Assembly: GCF_000760595.1 (NCBI RefSeq)
Contig: NZ_BBNM01000011.1
Coordinates: forward strand, 44,612 to 108,611
Source of the DNA: Acinetobacter soli
GTDB taxonomy: Bacteria; Pseudomonadota; Gammaproteobacteria; Pseudomonadales; Moraxellaceae
Length of the DNA stretch: 64,000 nt
Direction: 5' to 3'
Shown one piece after another: positions 15,892 through 24,591 of the stretch. Made by a program: the position numbers and the translations under genes. The stretch's first letter is position 1; each line of letters opens with the position of its first letter. The notes below the pieces were generated by a model that was not told the DNA's origin, ran no database searches, and saw nothing but the letters and a program-made list of their open reading frames with translations.

Positions 15892-16904
15892 AAAGAATAT
15901 TATTAACGGGTGCTCTATTTACCGCTGGTCTTGGAGTGTATGGTGAAGCTAATGCATACTGTACACTTAGTTCTGGTTTTACAACTGTTGATATTTCAAT
16001 GGCTGTTGGCCGAGTCGTAGTACGTCCAAGTGACGCGGTTGGTAAAGTTCTAACAAAAGCCACTTTTCCTATTAATTCAAATGGTTCAACAGTACGTTGT
16101 ACTTCATATAGCGATACCATTACAGCTTCCTTGACTCAAAACTATCCTTTAAGTCCTCTAGGAAATAGTATTTATTCTACAAATATTCCTGGTATCGGTA
16201 TCCGTTTATATCGTGAAGCTGAAAATGCGAGTAACTTTTCTGGATACTATCCATATACCCGTAATTTGACTCCTGGAACTACTTATAACCTTGCTCAAGG
16301 TTATTTTGTTGTTGAGATCGTAAAAACTGCTACTCAGACAGGTTCTGGTACTTTGGTTCCAGGTTTATATAGTCGTTATTACGTTAATGGCAATACGAAT
16401 CGCCCTTTTTTAACAAGCACTGTGTATGGCAATGCAATTACTATTGCTTCATCTTCATGTGAAATCCAAGGTAATATCAATAAAGTTGTACAGCTTCCTA
16501 CAGTTACAAAGACTGGTTTCAAAGGTATTGGTTCAACTCAAGGTGAACAAACATTTGATATGAATATTCTATGTAATGGTGGTATTAATCCTACTGGTTA
16601 CGAAGAGAAAAATCTGATTAGTTTAACTTATGACTATACTCAAGATGGAACAAATAATCAGGTTTTAACAAATACTGCCGCTGCTTCTGAGAAAGCAAAT
16701 GGTGTAGGTGTTCAATTACTGTGGAACTATCAAAATAAAAATCAAGTTATTAAAAAAGGTGATAAATTAGCACTAGGTACTTTGTCTTCTAACCAAACAC
16801 TTCAATATAACGTACCAATGACTGCTCGCTATTATCAAACAGCAACAAATGTGACTGCTGGCAAAGTTCGTGCAATGGCAACTGTAACGATCGAATATGA
16901 TTAA
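15888..16904 (+). CDS. two-domain fimbrial tip adhesin
   Basis: 338 residues with a signal peptide ending ANAYC. The N-terminal domain (about 23-180) has two cysteines (YCTLSSG, TVRCTSY) and no close match that I recognise; it would be the receptor-binding domain. The C-terminal domain (about 185-338) is pilin-like: SSCEIQGNINKVVQLPTV, a second Cys in NILCNGG, and ending VRAMATVTIEYD. Last gene of the operon, translationally coupled to the usher. The ligand is unknown. A 34-base palindrome spans the stop codon. Confidence 0.85.
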   Translation: MKRILLTGALFTAGLGVYGEANAYCTLSSGFTTVDISMAVGRVVVRPSDAVGKVLTKATFPINSNGSTVRCTSYSDTITASLTQNYPLSPLGNSIYSTNIPGIGIRLYREAENASNFSGYYPYTRNLTPGTTYNLAQGYFVVEIVKTATQTGSGTLVPGLYSRYYVNGNTNRPFLTSTVYGNAITIASSSCEIQGNINKVVQLPTVTKTGFKGIGSTQGEQTFDMNILCNGGINPTGYEEKNLISLTYDYTQDGTNNQVLTNTAAASEKANGVGVQLLWNYQNKNQVIKKGDKLALGTLSSNQTLQYNVPMTARYYQTATNVTAGKVRAMATVTIEYD

Positions 16905-16919
16905 TCATATTTGATCGTT
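16886..16919. promoter_or_regulatory. 34-base palindrome spanning the adhesin stop codon
   Basis: Arms starting AACGATCGAATATGA and ending TCATATTTGATCGTT pair with one wobble and are centred on GATTAATC, so nearly the whole 34 bases fold. No T-run follows, so it is either a stabilising 3' hairpin or a weak terminator. Confidence 0.6.
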
Positions 16920-17275
16920 CCTTGTGAAGTAAAACTATAAAAATCAAGTGTAAATTTGACTTTATCAAAACTTTCTAAATTTTATATTAGTTAGGAATTA
17001 TTATAAAAAAATGAGTATATTTAGTATTAATATAAATATGTTCATACGAGTAGTAAACTTAACTGATATTAATTTAATTCTTATAATTTATCTATTAAAG
17101 TATCAGCATATAGCACATTAAAATTTCTAGATGATGAACAATGAGCATCCAATTAGAAATGAGCATCCAATTAGAAATGAGCATCTAATTAGATTTGATG
17201 CTCTCTTCTTAGTTGAATTTATTGTTTATTTCTGCAATTTTGTTGTCATTTTAATCAAAATCACAAACGCCAGAC
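16920..17275. other. gene-free spacer between pilus operon and tRNA-Val
   Basis: AT-rich, convergent spacer. It contains the 18-base tandem repeats at 17141-17194 and nothing else recognisable. Confidence 0.45.
17141..17203 (+). repeat. three tandem 18-base repeats ending in a hairpin
   Basis: Unit ATGAGCATCCAATTAGAA at 17141-17158 and 17159-17176, and a third copy with two changes at 17177-17194. GATGCTC at 17197-17203 is complementary to the GAGCATC core of every copy, so the last copy forms a terminator-like hairpin and the first two are duplicated left arms. Confidence 0.75.
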
Positions 17276-17320
17276 AATAAAAAAAGGGCTTACAAGTCAT
17301 TGAAATTGCTTGTAAACCCT
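17276..17320 (-). terminator. rho-independent terminator of tRNA-Val
   Basis: Read on the minus strand: AGGGTTTACAAG, 12-base loop, CTTGTAAGCCCT (one G-U), then seven T. Confidence 0.85.
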
Positions 17321-17330
17321 TGTTTTATCT

Positions 17331-17407
17331 TGGTAGGCATATCCAGACTCGAACTGGAGACCTCTACGATGTCAACGTAGCGCTCTAACCAACTGAGCTA
17401 TACGCCT
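17331..17407 (-). tRNA. tRNA-Val(GAC)
   Basis: 77 bases including encoded CCA. Acceptor AGGCGTA/TATGCCT (one G-U), U8, D stem GCTC/GAGC, anticodon stem CTACG/CGTAG with loop TTGACAT (anticodon GAC), T stem TCCAG/CTGGA with TTCGAGT loop, discriminator A. It lies 18 bases after the tgpA stop but has its own promoter. Confidence 0.97.
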
Positions 17408-17418
17408 AAGTGGTTGCA

Positions 17419-17447
17419 ATAATATTCAGTTTCCCTTACGAACACAA
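17419..17447 (-). promoter_or_regulatory. promoter of tRNA-Val inside the end of tgpA
   Basis: Minus-strand -35 TTGTGT (17447-17442), 17-base spacer, -10 TATTAT (17424-17419). It overlaps the last codons and stop of tgpA and would start transcription about five bases before the tRNA. Confidence 0.65.
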
Positions 17448-19426
17448 GCTTTTTCTAACGACTTTAATTCAGATGCACACAGTTTAAGCAATTCTTTGAA
17501 TTTTATATAATCTTTGTCTGAAAATTCACCCGAAAACTGAATTTTTTCATGTACAGCAATCGCATCATCAAAAGGTTTTGTATATTTTACATGCATAGAG
17601 AGTCGCTGAAACCATGATTTGAAGGTTTCACTTTTATTTTTTTGCAGTGATTTATGAATCTTATGGCTAAAGCCATTAATCAAGCGCTCAAGTCTTGAGG
17701 GTTTAGGTCGATAAAAATAACCATGGCCCCACACAAAAATGATGACAACCACAGCAATCAAACTCAACATCATCAACATAGCTTTGGTACTGGAAAAAAT
17801 CCCCAAACCTGCCAAAAAATTCTGCTGACGATTTACATCATAGCCCACTACTTTACTTTGCCATTGATAGTGAAAATAATCGCGCCAGATGATGAGTGTT
17901 TTTAAAAAATTAAAATTGTGTCTTGCCCATCCACTTTGCGCCTGATTACCCCAGACATTTTGGTTGCCCTCAAGATAGCGTTGCATACCTTCATCGATTC
18001 GAGCTGGTGCAATCACGGCAGTCGGGTCGATGCGTTGCCATGTATCATTTAAATAAACTTCGGTCCATGCATGAGCGTCAAGCTGGCGAACTTCCCAACT
18101 TTTTGCATCGGGTGCGAGCTGTCCGCCTTGATACCCCACCACTATTCTTGCCGGAATACCTGCATAGCGCATCAACAGTACAAAACTCGATGCATAATGC
18201 TCACAAAATCCTTCTTTGCGCTCAAAAAGAAACTGATCCATTCGATTACCGCTCAGTACGCCAGGCGATAAGGTGTAAACAAAACCTTGTGTTTGATACC
18301 AGTGTAGTACGCGCTCAATATAAAGAATTGGGCTCGAATTACTTTGCTGCCAGAGCTGTTGTGCAAGTGCAAAAGTCTGCGGTGCAAGCTGTTGGGGTGC
18401 ATCTAGTGCTTGTCTTAATTGTATCGCTCGTGCAGTAGTATTGATCTGTGTTTGCATCCAATACAATTCGATAGGTACAGTGCCTGATGGTCTTCGAATT
18501 TGTTTAATACTGCCATCAGCATACTGCTGATAATTTGGATCGCGCACGCCTGATTGATCTAATCCCATGATCCATGACTGATTCGGCAAGGCCGATAAAT
18601 ATTGATAGCGAACTACCTGATGAGGGGATATTTCGTTACGTATTGGAAGCTGATTAACCGTATGGCTCGTCCAGACAGTACCATCATACTGATCTAGCAC
18701 CATCGCACGCCAATAACGCTGTTGCTGTGGGGGCAATTGCGTAAGATCACCCATAATACGAAAAGCCAAGGCGGTCGATTGAGACAATTCTGCAATGTCA
18801 CCCGGCGACATCTGGTCACTCATTCCAGTCATGCCTTGGTGAGAGGTAAGCGGAACATGCCAAAGTGGTGGAAAGCGGGGAAAAAATATAAATAAAATCA
18901 GGAAAAACGGAGTTGCAATCAAAATGGTTCGTATTGTTAAAATCACATCATGCTTGATAGATGATCGCGTAGAGTTTGTCTCTACAAAACCATGAATTTG
19001 AATGCGATATAATCCAATTAAACAAAATATCAGCCCAACCAAAACGCCAATGAGCATCAAGGCTGACTGACTATGTAGAAATAAACTGGCACAGACAAAG
19101 AGACCAAAATTAAATACAACCAATAAGTCTCGGGTACTTTTGCTTTCGATACATTTGGCATATAAGCAAGTCGTGAGTAATGCTACGCCCGCCTCGACAC
19201 CCAAAAAGGTTTTAAAAGATAAATAAATCAGACCAAGGGCCGTACACACCAGTGCAACCAAAAATAATTTAGAAATAGGCTTTAGCGCAGCATAAAAATA
19301 TCGCCATACGATTACCAGCAACATAATGAGCCAAATCAAAGACACCGACGCCGGCATATAAGCAAATTGAGCCACAAGCACCATGATCGTGAGTGGTAAT
19401 ACAGCAAAATAAAGTTGCTTATCCAT
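17426..19426 (-). CDS. tgpA: TgpA-type membrane transglutaminase (DUF3488 + transglutaminase-like)
   Basis: Inner-membrane protein of 666 residues. An N-terminal block of five to six membrane helices (1-190) is followed by a periplasmic transglutaminase/protease-like domain. Catalytic Cys is in EGFCEHYASSF (about 407), His in DAHAWTEVYL (about 452), and Asp in RIDPTAV (about 466). One more membrane helix near 555 and a cytoplasmic tail complete it. P. aeruginosa TgpA is essential and of this layout (known). Third gene of a moxR-DUF58-tgpA operon, starting one base after the DUF58 stop. The substrate is unknown. Confidence 0.92.
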   Translation of the reverse strand: MDKQLYFAVLPLTIMVLVAQFAYMPASVSLIWLIMLLVIVWRYFYAALKPISKLFLVALVCTALGLIYLSFKTFLGVEAGVALLTTCLYAKCIESKSTRDLLVVFNFGLFVCASLFLHSQSALMLIGVLVGLIFCLIGLYRIQIHGFVETNSTRSSIKHDVILTIRTILIATPFFLILFIFFPRFPPLWHVPLTSHQGMTGMSDQMSPGDIAELSQSTALAFRIMGDLTQLPPQQQRYWRAMVLDQYDGTVWTSHTVNQLPIRNEISPHQVVRYQYLSALPNQSWIMGLDQSGVRDPNYQQYADGSIKQIRRPSGTVPIELYWMQTQINTTARAIQLRQALDAPQQLAPQTFALAQQLWQQSNSSPILYIERVLHWYQTQGFVYTLSPGVLSGNRMDQFLFERKEGFCEHYASSFVLLMRYAGIPARIVVGYQGGQLAPDAKSWEVRQLDAHAWTEVYLNDTWQRIDPTAVIAPARIDEGMQRYLEGNQNVWGNQAQSGWARHNFNFLKTLIIWRDYFHYQWQSKVVGYDVNRQQNFLAGLGIFSSTKAMLMMLSLIAVVVIIFVWGHGYFYRPKPSRLERLINGFSHKIHKSLQKNKSETFKSWFQRLSMHVKYTKPFDDAIAVHEKIQFSGEFSDKDYIKFKELLKLCASELKSLEKACVRKGN

Positions 19427-19427
19427 A

Positions 19428-20336
19428 TCAGGCCTGCGCCAGTAATTTTCGGGCCTGAATCGAGTGCTTAGCTCCCATGGATGGCTTTAAATGAGTTTGA
19501 GGTAAAATCAGTGAAAAAGAGCGATCAGCTTGCTCGCTCTTTTCAATCAAATGCATCATCCAGCTTAGTTTTTGTTCATGTTCGTGACCAGGGAGCGCGC
19601 TGTAATCAATCACCAGCTGATTGTGCTCAATGTGTGGTTCAAATTGTTTGGTTAGCCATCCCTGCCCACGTGCAAGATGCTTCCATGAAACATGCTGTAG
19701 CGTATCTCCTTCTCGATAAGCTTGCAGTTCACGAAAGTCATCCAAATCATGTTGCTGCTTAAGCTGCACATACTTGTCTTCCATCTCGATGCTGATACTT
19801 GCGGGTGCAATCCATATTTTTTGTGTCACCTGTAAATACGTCCAAGCTTGTACAATTCCAAACGGATAACTCGACATAATTTTTATCCGAGGCAATTCAA
19901 ACGCACCTCGTGTGGTGGGTGTAAACTCCAATGCGATATTGCCACTCATTTCGTTGAGTAGTATACGTTGCTGAGATTCAGGCAAATGAATCATTAAGTA
20001 TCTGATCGCGTGATTTGACTGTTTAAACTGAAGCTGGATTTGCAATACATGATTGACCTGTCCAACTTCAGGACAAAAAATTTCTAGTTTGAGTTGATGG
20101 AGTTGTTTAAAGCTAAGATACACACTCAGGCACAGCAATGACGTAATTAAAAAGCAAAATCCCAAAATCAGATTATTGGCATAATTAATCCCGGCAATAA
20201 ATGTAATGACAATTAATAACAGAAACAAAATGCCTTGTGGATGCAAAAAAATCAAAATATCACGTTGCTTCAAGATGGTGCTTTGTTCCATCCGAAAACG
20301 TTTTTTTAACCATCGCTGCCAGAGTGTCCGCATCAT
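19428..20336 (-). CDS. DUF58 domain protein (MoxR-associated)
   Basis: 302 residues. Two membrane helices lie near 28-75 (ILFLLLIVITFIAGINYANNLILGFCFL...). They are followed by a beta-rich extracytoplasmic-looking segment and the DUF58 signature DDFRELQAYREGDTLQHVSWKHLARGQGWLTK (split here: DFRELQAYREGD, then SWKHLAR). DUF58 proteins lie beside MoxR ATPases and resemble VWA-type partners. Start at 20336 or the next Met; eight bases after moxR. It probably acts with MoxR and TgpA in envelope maintenance. Confidence 0.88.
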   Translation of the reverse strand: MMRTLWQRWLKKRFRMEQSTILKQRDILIFLHPQGILFLLLIVITFIAGINYANNLILGFCFLITSLLCLSVYLSFKQLHQLKLEIFCPEVGQVNHVLQIQLQFKQSNHAIRYLMIHLPESQQRILLNEMSGNIALEFTPTTRGAFELPRIKIMSSYPFGIVQAWTYLQVTQKIWIAPASISIEMEDKYVQLKQQHDLDDFRELQAYREGDTLQHVSWKHLARGQGWLTKQFEPHIEHNQLVIDYSALPGHEHEQKLSWMMHLIEKSEQADRSFSLILPQTHLKPSMGAKHSIQARKLLAQA

Positions 20337-20344
20337 CCAAACTC

Positions 20345-21307
20345 CTAATCATTGACCTCCACCTGGTCCAAAAGTAGGTGAGCATCCTGCTCAGTCATTT
20401 TCATACGGTGTGCAGCCACCGCTGGAAACACTGTTTGTATATCGTCTGTAATGACATATTCACGACCTTCCACAAATGCCAATGCCTGAGCAGCCATTTT
20501 AATTGCGAGTAAAGCGCGTGTTGAAAGACCATGTGATTGCAAGCGACTGTAAGAAGCCAAGTCTAATATGTAATTTAATACGACATCACTTAAATACACC
20601 TGCTGCACACACTGTTGCATCAACACAATATCGCCATGACTCAATACAGGTGTAATTTGCTCAAGTAGTGTCTGTCTTGAGGCATCGAGTAAGAGGCTTT
20701 TTTCTGCCGCACGTGACGGATATCCCAAGCTCAGTCGCATGAGGAAACGATCGAGCTGCGATTCAGGAAGTGCATAAGTCCCGCTCTGAAAAATTGGATT
20801 TTGTGTGGCAATCACCCAAAATGGCTCGGGGAGTTTATATGTCACACTATCTAAGGTCACTACGCCCTCTTCCATCGCTTGCAACAGCGCACTTTGCGTT
20901 CTGGGGCTACAACGATTGATTTCATCGGCCAGTAAAATCTGGGTAAAAATAGGGCCATGCTTAAACTCAAAATTAGATTCTTTTTGATTAAACATATTCA
21001 TACCAATCACATCACTGGCCAGCATATCGTTGGTAAATTGAATCCGATTAAAGTGCAACCCCGCAAGCTTAGCCAAAGCACTGGCCAAAGTTGTTTTACC
21101 TAATCCCGGTAAATCTTCAAATAGCACATGCCCATTGGCCAGCAAACAGACCAAGGACAGCTTGGTTTGAGCCGGTTTATCTAAAATGATCTGATTAATC
21201 TGATTTAAAAAAAGCTGAATGCTTGGCTTGTAATGTTCAATATGATGTTGAAGAGATGAATGTTCTTTGAAATATGTCGATGATTCTAATTGTTGTTTTT
21301 TCCACAT
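20345..21307 (-). CDS. MoxR family AAA+ ATPase
   Basis: 320 residues. Walker A is in EDLPGLGKTTLA (about 66-75), Walker B in LLADEINR with the family's NRCSPRTQSALL following, sensor region ATQNPIFQSGTYALPESQLDRF, and a C-terminal lid (GLSTRALLAIKMAAQALAF). MoxR proteins act as chaperones for VWA/DUF58 partners. First gene of the operon, just after the cstA-ybdD terminator, with 8 bases before the DUF58 gene. Confidence 0.94.
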   Translation of the reverse strand: MWKKQQLESSTYFKEHSSLQHHIEHYKPSIQLFLNQINQIILDKPAQTKLSLVCLLANGHVLFEDLPGLGKTTLASALAKLAGLHFNRIQFTNDMLASDVIGMNMFNQKESNFEFKHGPIFTQILLADEINRCSPRTQSALLQAMEEGVVTLDSVTYKLPEPFWVIATQNPIFQSGTYALPESQLDRFLMRLSLGYPSRAAEKSLLLDASRQTLLEQITPVLSHGDIVLMQQCVQQVYLSDVVLNYILDLASYSRLQSHGLSTRALLAIKMAAQALAFVEGREYVITDDIQTVFPAVAAHRMKMTEQDAHLLLDQVEVND

Positions 21308-21319
21308 TGAAATGGCTCA

Positions 21320-21353
21320 TAAAAAAACGGCATATGCTCAAACATACACCGTT
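21320..21353 (-). terminator. terminator of cstA-ybdD
   Basis: Minus strand: AACGGTGTATG, TTTGAG loop, CATATGCCGTT (two G-U pairs), then TTTTTTT. Confidence 0.85.
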
Positions 21354-21384
21354 TTTTATTTTTTCTAAAGCAATTACATAACGA

Positions 21385-21687
21385 TTAGCACGGACATTTC
21401 TTCAAATTTCCACCTTTCGATGGATAGCGAGAGTCGACACAATAGCGATGAAAAGTTTTTTCATCCATCGGGGTCAAATCCGCGTGGTGCTTCTTCATAT
21501 GATCCAAATAAGTCTGATAATCAGGCACCCCTACCATCAAGCGAAAACTTTGCTGTAAGCGCTTAAATAAATTTGCAATTCTCGACCAATTTTTAGGTGA
21601 GAGAAGCAGATCTTTTTGCGACATAATGGTCATTTTGATGATTTTCACAATCATCGCCTTACCATTTTTTCCAATTCTTAGTTCCAT
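21385..21687 (-). CDS. ybdD: YbdD/YjiX family protein
   Basis: Small basic protein of 100 residues. The core FRLMVGVPDYQTYLDHMKKHHADLTPMDEKTFHR is the YbdD/YjiX pattern. It ends in a Cys-rich KKCPC where relatives end in Cys/Ser. The family's usual length is 65-80, so about 20 N-terminal residues are extra. I keep ATG 21687 because AAGGAA lies 7 bases upstream, overlapping the end of cstA; a later ATG at 21624 has no ribosome site. YbdD homologues work with CstA/BtsT carbon-starvation transporters. Confidence 0.85.
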   Translation of the reverse strand: MELRIGKNGKAMIVKIIKMTIMSQKDLLLSPKNWSRIANLFKRLQQSFRLMVGVPDYQTYLDHMKKHHADLTPMDEKTFHRYCVDSRYPSKGGNLKKCPC

Positions 21688-21689
21688 CG

Positions 21690-23789
21690 CTATTTTCCTT
21701 GTGTGACGGTAGACGCATCTGCATCCTCATACACAGCAGGTGCTTCATTGACCGTAGGGACTTTGCTTGCAAGCGCACGACGAATCACGCCAATCGACGC
21801 AATCACCATGACGATTGCAACCACCATAAAGAAACCACATAGCACTGCATTGATTTGGTTTGAAATCACTACAGCTTGCATTTCTGCCATTGTTTTTGCT
21901 GGTTTTAATAGCTCACCACGAGCAATTGCATCTGAAAAACGGTTGGCCTGTGCCAAAAAGCCAATTTTTGGATTTTCGTGGAAAATCTTTTGCCAGCCAG
22001 CCGTCATACAGGTAATAAGTAAGAAAATTGTTGGAACAATCGTGACCCAAACATACTTTTCTTTTTTCATCTTAAACAAGATGACTGTACCTAAAATCAG
22101 TGCCATTGCAGCAAGCATTTGGTTACCTACACCAAACAGCGGCCACAACGAGTTAATCCCACCAAGCGGATCAACTACGCCTTGATAAACGAAGAAGCCC
22201 CATCCACCCACAGCAACAGCAGTACCGATAATATTCCCCACGAAGGAGCCTGATTTTTTGATTGCGGGAATCACAATACCAACAGTGTCCTGAACCATAA
22301 AACGGCATGCACGGGTACCGGCATCAACTGCGGTTAAAATAAATAAAGCTTCAAACAAGATCGCAAAGTGATACCAGAAGGCCATCATCGAGCGATTGTT
22401 GAAAATTTCAGAGATGATGTGCGCCATACCAATGGCAAAGGTTGGTGCTCCACCCGTACGCGATAAAATGGTCGACTCACCTACTTCTTGAGCCAGCAAG
22501 GTTAATGCTTCTGGGGTAACCACAAAACCAAGGTTACGCACCGCTTCTGCTGCGGTTTCGACCGTGGTCCCTAAAACGGCTGCCGGTGCATTAATGGCAA
22601 AGTACACTCCCGGATCCAGTACTGTTGCACAGATCATGGCCATGATGGCCACAAATGATTCCATTAACATACCGCCATAACCAATCATACGAATATTGAC
22701 TTCGTTGTCGACCAGTTTTGGTGTCGTGCCACTTGAAACCAAGGCGTGGAAACCTGAAATCGCACCACAGGCAATGGTAATAAACAAAAACGGGAACAAA
22801 CTACCAGAAAATACTGGACCCGTCCCATCAATAAAATGTGTGACCGCTGGCATTTTGAGCTCAGGTAATGCCACCATAATGCCGATTGCCAAACCAGCAA
22901 TCACACCAATTTTTAAGAAAGTCGATAAATAATCACGTGGCGCAAGCAGTAACCAAACCGGTAATACCGAAGCAATAAAGCCATAAACTATTAGGCACCA
23001 AGTGAGTTGTGTACCTGTCAGGGTGAAAAATGGCCCCCAATATGGATCGGCTGCAATATGTCCACCATACACAATGGCCAGCATCATCAGTACAAAGCCA
23101 ATGATCGAGACTTCGGCAATTTTACCCGGACGTAAATAGCGCATATACACACCCATAAAGAGTGCGATTGGAATGGTTGCGGCAATACTAAACACGCCCC
23201 ATGGACTGTGTGCCAATGCTTTGACCACCACCAGTGCCAGAACCGCTAGAATGATAATCATGACGCCCAGTGCACCCAGCATCACAACCACACCCGCAAA
23301 AGAACCGAGCTCTTGTTTGGCCATTTCACCCAGCGAGCGTCCGTCTCGGCGCGTCGAGATAAACAAGACCATAAAGTCTTGTACTGCACCAGCCACCACA
23401 ACACCGACCAAAAGCCAGATAGTGCCTGGCAAATAACCCATCTGCGCAGCAAGAATAGGACCAACCAAAGGCCCTGCACCTGCAATTGCAGCAAAGTGAT
23501 GCCCAAACAATACATATTTATTGGTTGGGACATAATCTAAGCCATCGGTTAAACGATGTGCAGGGGTTAACCGTCGAGAATTTAATTCAAATACTTTGGT
23601 AGCGATGAATAAACTGTAAAAACGATACGCAATGCTGTAAACACAGATGGCCGCGAGCACGAGCCAAACGGCGTTGACATGCTCACCTCGACTGATGGCA
23701 AGGATCCCAAATGAAACTGCGCCAATAATGGCAACCAAACTCCAACCAAGTTTTGCGCTGAGGGTAGATTTCCTTTGTATATTATCCAT
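21690..23789 (-). CDS. cstA: carbon starvation protein CstA (pyruvate/peptide uptake)
   Basis: Inner-membrane transporter, 699 residues, near the 701 of E. coli CstA. Roughly 16 to 18 membrane segments. Signature stretches LTDGLDYVPTNKYVLFGHHFAAIAGAGPLVGP (TDGLDYVPT then GHHFAAIAG), DAGTRACRFMVQD and GGINSLWPLFGVGNQMLAA are present. It takes up pyruvate and perhaps peptides in starvation (known for relatives). It ends 2 bases before ybdD. No CRP-type site was picked upstream. Confidence 0.96.
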   Translation of the reverse strand: MDNIQRKSTLSAKLGWSLVAIIGAVSFGILAISRGEHVNAVWLVLAAICVYSIAYRFYSLFIATKVFELNSRRLTPAHRLTDGLDYVPTNKYVLFGHHFAAIAGAGPLVGPILAAQMGYLPGTIWLLVGVVVAGAVQDFMVLFISTRRDGRSLGEMAKQELGSFAGVVVMLGALGVMIIILAVLALVVVKALAHSPWGVFSIAATIPIALFMGVYMRYLRPGKIAEVSIIGFVLMMLAIVYGGHIAADPYWGPFFTLTGTQLTWCLIVYGFIASVLPVWLLLAPRDYLSTFLKIGVIAGLAIGIMVALPELKMPAVTHFIDGTGPVFSGSLFPFLFITIACGAISGFHALVSSGTTPKLVDNEVNIRMIGYGGMLMESFVAIMAMICATVLDPGVYFAINAPAAVLGTTVETAAEAVRNLGFVVTPEALTLLAQEVGESTILSRTGGAPTFAIGMAHIISEIFNNRSMMAFWYHFAILFEALFILTAVDAGTRACRFMVQDTVGIVIPAIKKSGSFVGNIIGTAVAVGGWGFFVYQGVVDPLGGINSLWPLFGVGNQMLAAMALILGTVILFKMKKEKYVWVTIVPTIFLLITCMTAGWQKIFHENPKIGFLAQANRFSDAIARGELLKPAKTMAEMQAVVISNQINAVLCGFFMVVAIVMVIASIGVIRRALASKVPTVNEAPAVYEDADASTVTQGK

Positions 23790-23898
23790 TTATAACCTCA
23801 TTGTTTGAAACACGAAATGCCCTTTAAAACGTATTTTTGTGAAACTTAAGCTCGTGACTTTACTCCTTATTTTGTTATTTTAATGTACTACTTTGGCA

Positions 23899-23928
23899 TA
23901 AAAAAAGGGTGATAATCTATCACCCTTT
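23899..23928 (-). terminator. terminator of efp
   Basis: Perfect 11-bp stem AAAGGGTGATA/TATCACCCTTT with loop ATC. On the minus strand it is followed by a T-run, 24 bases after the efp stop. Confidence 0.9.
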
Positions 23929-23951
23929 CATCATAATCTATTCAATCAAGA

Positions 23952-24521
23952 TTATGCACGCTCTAAATATTCACCTGTACGGGTGTCTACACGAACGCTT
24001 TCTTCTTGCTGAACAAATAAAGGTACGCGTACTACAGCACCTGTTTCAAGTTTCGCAGGCTTACCGCCACCGCCAGAGGTATCGCCACGAACACCCGGAT
24101 CGGTTTCAACAATTTTTAATACCACAAAGTTTGGCGCACTAACGTTTAATGGAACACCATTAAACAGCATGATGGTGCACTTCTCGTTCGAGTCGTCTTT
24201 TAACCATTTCGCTGCATCGCCCATTGCAGTTTTGTCTGCTGCAATTTGTTCAAACGTAACAGGGTCCATGAAATTCCATAGCTCGCCGTCGTTGTAAAGA
24301 TAGTCCATCTCAACTTCAACAATATCAGCAGCTTCTAATGAATCACCAGACTTGAATGTTTTTTCTAAAACTTTACCTGTTTTAAGGTTACGAAGTTTTA
24401 CACGGTTGAACGCTTGACCTTTACCAGGTTTTACATATTCATTTTCCATGATTGAACATGGGTTACCGTCAAGCATGACTTTAAGGCCTTGCTTGAATTC
24501 ATTTGTAGAATAACTGGCCAT
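23952..24521 (-). CDS. efp: translation elongation factor P
   Basis: Rescues ribosomes stalled at polyproline. 189 residues with three beta domains. The modified lysine is Lys34 in [10 protein letters not shown], the residue beta-lysylated by EpmA/EpmB. ATG 24521 is used; a GTG 9 bases upstream sits on the ribosome site (GGAG). Divergent from epmB, whose product isomerises the lysine used for its modification; 70 bases separate the genes. Confidence 0.97.
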   Translation of the reverse strand: MASYSTNEFKQGLKVMLDGNPCSIMENEYVKPGKGQAFNRVKLRNLKTGKVLEKTFKSGDSLEAADIVEVEMDYLYNDGELWNFMDPVTFEQIAADKTAMGDAAKWLKDDSNEKCTIMLFNGVPLNVSAPNFVVLKIVETDPGVRGDTSGGGGKPAKLETGAVVRVPLFVQQEESVRVDTRTGEYLERA

Positions 24522-24591
24522 GACTGGCACACTCCAAACTTACTAACTTAAATGTATTAATGCTAGACTAGCATTATTTTTTCCGTGTCGC

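Noticed and set aside
17141..17194. CRISPR array
   Set aside because: The 18-base units are directly adjacent with no spacers and no cas genes are present.
7987..17330. A classical tRNA-integrated island or prophage
   Set aside because: The tRNA copies are inverted rather than direct and no integrase, phage or conjugation gene is present.
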